The translations under genes were made by a program, and so were the position numbers. Positions 6,310 through 11,075 of a DNA stretch of 11,075 nt are shown in pieces. The stretch lies in NCBI GenBank assembly GCA_029240955.1, contig JARDZH010000019.1, forward strand, positions 1 to 11,075. Reading direction: 5' to 3'. The notes under the pieces were generated by a model. It was not told the DNA's origin and did no database searches. It was given only the letters and a program-made list of their open reading frames with translations. The stretch's first letter is position 1; each line of letters opens with the position of its first letter. Source of the stretch: Pseudomonas sp. GTDB taxonomy: Bacteria; Pseudomonadota; Gammaproteobacteria; Pseudomonadales; Pseudomonadaceae.

Positions 6310-9258
6310 TCAGTTCGCGGTGGACGTCGCTTCGACATGGCGCGGCAAAGTTACCCTGATGCGGGTACCACGTTGCTGACCGGGGTCGGCCGGGCTGTCG
6401 ATGGTGATTTGTCCATAATGCTCTTCAACGATGGAATAGACCAGTGCGAGGCCTAGTCCGGTTCCTTCTCCGGGGTCCTTGGTGGTGAAGAACGGCTCGA
6501 ACAATCGGTCCATGATTGCTTTTGGAATCCCGGTGCCTTCGTCTTCGACGATCAAGTCGACGGTATGTTCGGAGGCTTCGCTCTTGACCCGCACAGCGCT
6601 GCCCGCCGTGGATGCGTCGCGTGCGTTGGACAGCAGATTGATCAGCACCTGCGCCAGTCGCTGCGGATCGCCATCGACCCAATGGTCCGGGTCACAGAGA
6701 TTGTAGAACTGAACTTCGAAGTTACGCCGGTTGAGCGCGAGCAGACCGATGGCATCCTGAGCGACGGCGGCCAGACAAACGGCTTCGTCGGTGTTCTGGT
6801 GCGCGCCGGCGTGGGCAAAGCTCATCAGCGATTGAACGATGCGCGACACACGCTTGGTCTGTTCGAGTATCTGACTGCTGATTTCCTTGAGCTCGCCGTC
6901 CTCTTCGCGTTCTTCGCGCAGGTTCTGGGCGAGGCAAGCGATCCCTGTGATCGGATTGCCGATTTCGTGTGCCACGCCCGCCGCGAGGCGGCCGATGCTG
7001 GCGAGGCGTTCCGAATGCACCAGCTTGTCTTCAAGCATCTGGGTATCGGTCAGGTCTTCCACCAGCACGACCAGCCCGCTGCTGCCGGGCGCCAGTGGCT
7101 CGTCGATGGCGGCCTTGTGCAGGTTCAGCCAGCGGGTCTGGCCGTCCAGACCCAGCCTCTGCTTGTGAAGGTGCTCGTCAGGGACGTTGCTGAATCCGGT
7201 CAGCAAACCTTTCCAGGGCTCGGGAATCGTCTCAAGCCGCGAACCGACCACGCGTTTGGCGGGAACGCCGGTGAGCTCTTCCATCGCCCGGTTCCACATC
7301 AGGATTTCCGAGTCCTTGGCCAGCGAGCAGACACCCATCGGCAGTTCCTGAAGCGTTTGCCGGTGGTAGCGGCGCAGGGCGTCGAGTTCGGCGGCAAGGC
7401 CGGTGAGGCGCGAGTGATAGTCCTCTAGTCGGCTCTCGATGAAGTGGATGTCTTCGGTCACATACTTTTCATTGCCGGACTTGTACGGCAGGAAAGTCTC
7501 CACCATGTCCTGAGCCACACTCGGCCCCATGAGGCCGGACAGGTTGGCTTCGATCCGGTCGCGCAGGCGGCGCAACGCGTAAGGGCGGCGCTCGTCGAAC
7601 GGCAGATAGAGATCGCGCAACGCCTGTTCGACCTCCTTCTGTGCAGCCTTGGCGCCCAGCGGCTTGGCGAGCTGGGTCGCGAACTCCTGAGGCGACACGG
7701 CATGCAGTTCGCGACGCTGAGGCCGACGCACGTTGTCCACCGCGCAGGCCTCGGCGGCGCTGGCTTCTTCGGCACTGGCATTGGTGAACAGCGACACTAG
7801 GGTAAACAGCAACACGTTAGCCGCCAGTGAAGCGATTGCCGCCATGTGCCAGCTGGTGTCGTCCAGCACGTAAATGGTGTTGAGCAGCGGAATGTAGAAG
7901 CCCTGCAGATTGCCGATCAGCGGCAGCAGCATGCTGACGACCCAAACGGCGATGCCGGCCAGCAATCCGGCGATAAAGCCGCGGCGGTTGGCGGTCGGCC
8001 AGTAAAGTACGGACAGTACGCCGGGCAGGAACTGCAGGGTCGCCACGAACGCGACGATGCCCAGATTGGCCAGGTCTTGCTGCGCGCCGAGCATGAGGTA
8101 GAAGCCGAAACCGGCAGCGATGATCGCGACGATCAGTCCGCGTCGGGTCCACTTCAGCCAGCGATAGATGTTGCCTTCGGCCGGGGGCTGATAGAGCGGC
8201 AGTACCAGATGGTTCAGCGCCATGCCTGACAGCGCCAGCGTGGTGACGATGATCAGCCCGCTGGCCGCTGACAATCCGCCGATGTACGCCAGTAATGCCA
8301 GCGATTTGCTGTTGGCCGCGATGCCCACGCCCAGCGTGAAAAATTCGGGGCTGGTGGTCGCGCCCAACTTGAGCCCGGCCCAGAGAATGAGCGGGACCGC
8401 CAGACTGATCAGCAGCAGGAACAGCGGCAAGCCCCAGCTGGCGCTGACCAGCGCGCGGGGGTTGAGGTTCTCGGTGAACGTCATGTGATACATGTGCGGC
8501 ATCACGATGGCCGAGGCAAAGAACACCAGCAGCAGTGTGCGCCATGGGCCTTCCTGCAGCGGGGCGTGCAACGAGGCGAGGGCGGTCTGGTTCTGCAGCA
8601 GCCAGAGTTCCAGATGCTGCGGACCGTCGAACACGCCGTATAAGGCATACAGGCCAACGCCGCCGAGCGCGACCAGCTTGATCACTGATTCGAAGGCGAT
8701 GGCGAACACCAGGCCTTCGTGCTTTTCCCGCGTAGCAATGTGCCGCGAGCCGAAGAAGATGGTGAACAGCGTGATCAGCGCGCAGAACGCTATCGCCACG
8801 CGGTCCTGCACCGGCTCACGCGTGAGAATGCCGATGGAGTCGGCCACCGCTTGAATCTGCAACGCCAGCAACGGCAATACGCCGATCAACATGAAAACCG
8901 TGGTCAGCGCGCCGGCCCAGGTACTGCGAAAGCGGAACGCGAACAGGTCGGCCAGTGAAGAAAGCTGGTACGTGCGGGTGATCCGCAGAATCGGGTAAAG
9001 CAGCACCGGGGCCAGCAGGAACGCGCCGGATACGCCGAGGTAACTGGAGAGAAATCCGTAGCCGTATTGATAGGCCAGACCGACCGTTCCATAGAACGCC
9101 CAGGCGCTGGCGTAAACGCCGAGTGAAAGGGTATAGGTCAGCGGATGGCGGATGATCCAGCGCGGAATGAGACCGCGTTCGCTGATCCATGCAACGCCGA
9201 ACAGCACCAGCAAATAAGCGGCGCTGACCAGCAGCATCTGCGTCAGGCTAAAGCTCAT
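6310..9258 (-). CDS. cbrA: Transporter-like sensor histidine kinase CbrA
   Basis: CbrA is an inner-membrane kinase that signals carbon/nitrogen status to CbrB. Its 982 residues match the usual length. The first 500 or so form a many-spanning sodium:solute symporter (SLC5/SSS-like) domain starting [25 protein letters not shown]-type linker region (roughly 510-630) follows, then a PAS domain (about 634-745, [20 protein letters not shown]), a HisKA domain with the phospho-acceptor His764 in [13 protein letters not shown], and an HATPase domain with N box [11 protein letters not shown] (872-882), G1 EDEGTGIP (905-912) and G2 [10 protein letters not shown] (930-939). All kinase boxes are intact. 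In some pseudomonads the transporter part takes up histidine; whether it does here is inference. The ATG overlaps the upstream small gene by 11 bases and lacks a strong ribosome site, which suggests translational coupling. Confidence 0.97.
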   Translation of the reverse strand: MSFSLTQMLLVSAAYLLVLFGVAWISERGLIPRWIIRHPLTYTLSLGVYASAWAFYGTVGLAYQYGYGFLSSYLGVSGAFLLAPVLLYPILRITRTYQLSSLADLFAFRFRSTWAGALTTVFMLIGVLPLLALQIQAVADSIGILTREPVQDRVAIAFCALITLFTIFFGSRHIATREKHEGLVFAIAFESVIKLVALGGVGLYALYGVFDGPQHLELWLLQNQTALASLHAPLQEGPWRTLLLVFFASAIVMPHMYHMTFTENLNPRALVSASWGLPLFLLLISLAVPLILWAGLKLGATTSPEFFTLGVGIAANSKSLALLAYIGGLSAASGLIIVTTLALSGMALNHLVLPLYQPPAEGNIYRWLKWTRRGLIVAIIAAGFGFYLMLGAQQDLANLGIVAFVATLQFLPGVLSVLYWPTANRRGFIAGLLAGIAVWVVSMLLPLIGNLQGFYIPLLNTIYVLDDTSWHMAAIASLAANVLLFTLVSLFTNASAEEASAAEACAVDNVRRPQRRELHAVSPQEFATQLAKPLGAKAAQKEVEQALRDLYLPFDERRPYALRRLRDRIEANLSGLMGPSVAQDMVETFLPYKSGNEKYVTEDIHFIESRLEDYHSRLTGLAAELDALRRYHRQTLQELPMGVCSLAKDSEILMWNRAMEELTGVPAKRVVGSRLETIPEPWKGLLTGFSNVPDEHLHKQRLGLDGQTRWLNLHKAAIDEPLAPGSSGLVVLVEDLTDTQMLEDKLVHSERLASIGRLAAGVAHEIGNPITGIACLAQNLREEREEDGELKEISSQILEQTKRVSRIVQSLMSFAHAGAHQNTDEAVCLAAVAQDAIGLLALNRRNFEVQFYNLCDPDHWVDGDPQRLAQVLINLLSNARDASTAGSAVRVKSEASEHTVDLIVEDEGTGIPKAIMDRLFEPFFTTKDPGEGTGLGLALVYSIVEEHYGQITIDSPADPGQQRGTRIRVTLPRHVEATSTAN

Positions 9259-9424
9259 CGGCGTCTCGCTGACTTTGCAGGATGAAGGTCACCACGATCA
9301 GGATCAGCCACAGCATGTAGGGCCGATACCAGGCGCCGGTCGCATCGATCCACCAATCCATGATGGCCGGGGAGAACAGATAGATGCCCACGACCAGGAG
9401 CAAAACCAATCGGTATATGTACAT
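9248..9424 (-). CDS. cbrX: Small membrane protein at the cbrX position
   Basis: This 58-residue protein begins MYIYRLVLLLVVGIYLFSP and has two hydrophobic segments, about residues 5-20 and 36-50, joined by the polar stretch DWWIDATGAWYRP. It is probably an inner-membrane hairpin protein. The frame is open further upstream to an ATG at 9595, but that part reads as shadow of gluQ. The start at 9424 has a good AGGGAG site five bases before it. Its stop lies 11 bases inside cbrA (ATGAGCTTTAG), so cbrA translation probably depends on ribosomes finishing here. A small gene in this place is called cbrX in Pseudomonas. Its molecular role is not evident; it might assist CbrA insertion or signalling, but that is guesswork. 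Confidence 0.88.
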   Translation of the reverse strand: MYIYRLVLLLVVGIYLFSPAIMDWWIDATGAWYRPYMLWLILIVVTFILQSQRDADEL

Positions 9425-9457
9425 CCGGTCTCCCTGCGCAGGTACATGAGGAGCGGC

Positions 9458-9485
9458 ATGGTAACGGATGCCGGGCAACCTGCAA
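9458..9485 (-). promoter_or_regulatory. Possible sigma70 promoter of cbrX-cbrA
   Basis: On the minus strand TTGCAG (9485-9480) and TACCAT (9463-9458) are 16 bases apart. They would start transcription near 9451 with a leader of about 27 bases before the cbrX ATG. The 98-base gap after gluQ leaves room for a promoter, but each hexamer is only a partial consensus match. Confidence 0.35.
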
Positions 9486-9522
9486 GTAGCGATATGTATG
9501 AGATTTCGCCGACCGCTCTGGA

Positions 9523-10410
9523 TCAGTCTATCCGGGCTTCCTCGATAGTGAGTACGCGCGGGATCAGCGTCGGGTCCCAGTGCTCGGTGCCCCACTTGAG
9601 CAGCTCCGCAGCGCTCGCATAGGCCAATTCCGGGCCGGCCGGTTGTCCGAGAGCACGCAGGGCACGCAGCAGAAGCGGGGTCGCCTGATCGGCGGGCAGT
9701 GGCGGCGAGCGGTAAGACTTGCCGAGCTTGTGGCCGTCCGGCTGGGTAATCAGCGGGACGTGCAAGTAGCGCGGTTGTGCAATGCCCAGCAGCTCTTGCA
9801 GATAGAGCTGGCGAGGCGTGGAATCCAGCAGATCGGCACCGCGCACGATATCGGTAACACCTTGCCAGGCATCGTCAATGACCACAGCCAGTTGGTAGGC
9901 GTACAGACCGTCGCGACGGCGGATCACGAAATCTCCGCTTTCGCGGCCCAGATGCATGTCGAACGCGCCCTGCACCCGGTCCGTGAAACTGTAGTTGAGC
10001 TCCGGCACGCGGATGCGGATGGCTGCGTCATTCCAGTCATGACCGGCGTTGCGGCAAAACCCCGGATAAACCCCGTGGTAATTTTCCAGCTGTTTGCGCG
10101 AGCAGGTGCAGGCGTAGGCCAGGCCCTGACTCAGCCAGCGCTGGAGAACCTCGGCGTAAGCGTCATGGCGCTCACTCTGGCGAACCCGCTCGCCATCCCA
10201 TTCGAAGCCGTAACGCTCCAGCGTGTCGAGGATCGCGGCCTGAGCACCGGCCACTTCGCGCGGCGGGTCGAGGTCTTCCATGCGCATCAGCCACTTTCCG
10301 CCCGCCGCGCGCGCGTCAAGGTAGGACGCCAATGCGGCGACCAGTGAGCCGAAATGCAGGTAGCCGCTGGGTGTCGGCGCAAAGCGTCCGATATAGGCAG
10401 GGTTTTTCAT
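9523..10410 (-). CDS. gluQ: Glutamyl-Q tRNA(Asp) synthetase
   Basis: GluQ (GluQ-RS, YadB) is a glutamyl-tRNA synthetase paralogue without an anticodon-binding domain. It activates glutamate and attaches it to queuosine at the wobble position of tRNA-Asp. The 295-residue length fits the short paralogue rather than full GluRS. It shows the HIGH-like RFAPTPSGYLHFGSL at 9-23, MRMEDLDPPRE at 43-52, the zinc-site pattern Cys101, Cys103, Tyr115, Cys119, and the KMSKS-like HKLGKS at 227-232. An ATG at 10479 is in frame but lies in the dksA terminator, so ATG 10410 is chosen. No Shine-Dalgarno precedes it. It follows dksA, an arrangement shared with enteric bacteria, where read-through of the dksA terminator can supply expression. 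Confidence 0.95.
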   Translation of the reverse strand: MKNPAYIGRFAPTPSGYLHFGSLVAALASYLDARAAGGKWLMRMEDLDPPREVAGAQAAILDTLERYGFEWDGERVRQSERHDAYAEVLQRWLSQGLAYACTCSRKQLENYHGVYPGFCRNAGHDWNDAAIRIRVPELNYSFTDRVQGAFDMHLGRESGDFVIRRRDGLYAYQLAVVIDDAWQGVTDIVRGADLLDSTPRQLYLQELLGIAQPRYLHVPLITQPDGHKLGKSYRSPPLPADQATPLLLRALRALGQPAGPELAYASAAELLKWGTEHWDPTLIPRVLTIEEARID

Positions 10411-10418
10411 GGCAGGAA

Positions 10419-10447
10419 TGTTAAAGGCGCTGGGCTGAGCCGGACAA
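10419..10447 (-). promoter_or_regulatory. Possible promoter giving short-leader gluQ mRNA
   Basis: On the minus strand TTGTCC (10447-10442) and TTTAAC (10425-10420) are 16 bases apart, each matching four of six consensus bases. A start about seven bases on would fall within a few bases of the gluQ ATG. That would fit the lack of a ribosome binding site. The evidence is weak. Confidence 0.25.
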
Positions 10448-10448
10448 C

Positions 10449-10472
10449 AAAAAAGACGCCGAAGCGTCTTTT
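10449..10472 (-). terminator. Intrinsic terminator of dksA
   Basis: AAAAGACGC-UUCG-GCGTCTTTT forms a 9-bp stem with a stable UUCG loop and continues into a run of six T on the minus strand. It starts 27 bases after the dksA stop. Its mirror A-run means it could also stop plus-strand transcripts. Confidence 0.93.
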
Positions 10473-10499
10473 CATTCAAGGCATGCAGAGGGCGAAAAC

Positions 10500-10940
10500 T
10501 TATTTGCCGACCTGTTTTTCCTTGATTTCAGCCAGTGTCTTGCAGTCGATGCAAAGGTCGGCGGTAGGGCGGGCTTCGAGTCGGCGAATACCGATTTCAA
10601 CGCCGCAGGATTCGCACCAGCCGTATTCTTCGTCGAGGATCAGTTGCAGCGTCTTGTCGATCTTTTTGATCAACTTGCGTTCGCGGTCACGGGCACGCAG
10701 TTCGAGGCTGAATTCTTCTTCCTGGCTGGCACGGTCGGCCGGGTCGGGGAAGTTTGCCGCTTCGTCCTTCATGTGGTCTACCGTACGGTCGACCTCTTGC
10801 ATCAAGTCCTGTTTCCACTTGTTCAGGATCTTGGTGAAGTGCGCGCGCATGGGCTCGCCCATATACTCCTCGCCCTTCGTTTCCACGTAGGGTTCAAAGC
10901 CGCTGATTAGATGGTTCTGTTGCTTCTCTTGGGTGGGCAT
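10500..10940 (-). CDS. dksA: RNA polymerase-binding transcription factor DksA
   Basis: DksA enters the RNA polymerase secondary channel and, with ppGpp, lowers rRNA promoter activity and raises amino-acid and stress promoters. The 146-residue protein is of normal length. A coiled coil spans about residues 33-105, with tip residues Asp66 and Asp69 in FPDPADRA. A four-cysteine zinc finger follows: Cys109, Cys112, Cys130 and Cys133 in WCESCG and LCIDC, so this is the zinc-containing form and not the cysteine-poor DksA2 paralogue. RLEARPTA follows the finger's first half as in other DksA proteins. The start at 10940 has a purine stretch GAGGCGG about nine bases upstream. A terminator follows, so it may be mostly monocistronic with some read-through into gluQ. 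Confidence 0.97.
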   Translation of the reverse strand: MPTQEKQQNHLISGFEPYVETKGEEYMGEPMRAHFTKILNKWKQDLMQEVDRTVDHMKDEAANFPDPADRASQEEEFSLELRARDRERKLIKKIDKTLQLILDEEYGWCESCGVEIGIRRLEARPTADLCIDCKTLAEIKEKQVGK

Positions 10941-11075
10941 GTATAGGACCGCCTCTCAACTCTTCTAATCTATTGCGCAGGATTGTTCCATCACCGACAC
11001 CCGTCGGCCCTGCAGCTGCAAGCGGGCGAACTTACCAGATCAAATCGGAGTGCGCTACTCCCGGTTGTCGAGCGC
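10941..11075. other. dksA upstream region
   Basis: This 135-base stretch has no complete gene. It must hold the dksA leader and probably its promoter, but I see no convincing -35/-10 pair; TAGATT near 10972 is the best -10 candidate and lacks a good -35. Small hairpins are present at 10994-11007 (CCGAC/GTCGG) and 11047-11061 (GGAGT/ACTCC). The latter could belong to the end of a gene beyond the right edge. Confidence 0.35.

Noticed and set aside
11055..11075. Possible last codons of an upstream gene (frame ending in TAG on the minus strand)
   Set aside because: Only six codons are inside the window, too few to support a gene call.

Overview
This looks like a core chromosomal segment of a Pseudomonas, most like the P. 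syringae group. The inference rests on gene order (dksA, gluQ, cbrX, cbrA, cbrB, crcZ, pcnB, folK, panB, panC), the CbrA/CbrB/CrcZ trio, which is characteristic of Pseudomonas, and moderately high GC with strong third-position GC bias. Every gene called lies on the minus strand, so transcription runs from high to low coordinates. I see no insertion sequence, prophage, CRISPR array, tRNA or rRNA.

Layout in transcription order. dksA (10940-10500) ends in a strong intrinsic terminator. gluQ follows, encoding the enzyme that glutamylates queuosine in tRNA-Asp. A 58-residue membrane peptide at the cbrX position overlaps the start of cbrA by 11 bases. cbrA encodes a transporter-like sensor kinase, and 22 bases later cbrB encodes its sigma54-dependent response regulator. 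cbrB ends in a strong terminator. Beyond it is an AT-rich, non-coding stretch (about 4290-4680) with a textbook -24/-12 promoter, an upstream inverted repeat suited to CbrB, and six A-rich CA-type motifs. I read this as the small RNA CrcZ, which titrates Hfq/Crc and so relieves catabolite repression. Next come pcnB (poly(A) polymerase) and folK (8-base overlap). After a 281-base gap with a large stem-loop come panB and panC (4-base overlap).

The central part works as one circuit: CbrA senses nutrient or carbon/nitrogen state, phosphorylates CbrB, CbrB with sigma54 switches on crcZ immediately downstream, and CrcZ removes Hfq/Crc from catabolic mRNAs. The flanking genes serve the stringent response (dksA), tRNA modification (gluQ), RNA decay (pcnB), folate (folK) and pantothenate (panB, panC).

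The first 319 bases, downstream of panC, contain no gene I can identify. panD, which often follows panC, is not visible there. No previously undescribed system is evident. The most rewarding non-coding signals are the crcZ control region, the folK-panB stem-loop and the unexplained left edge.
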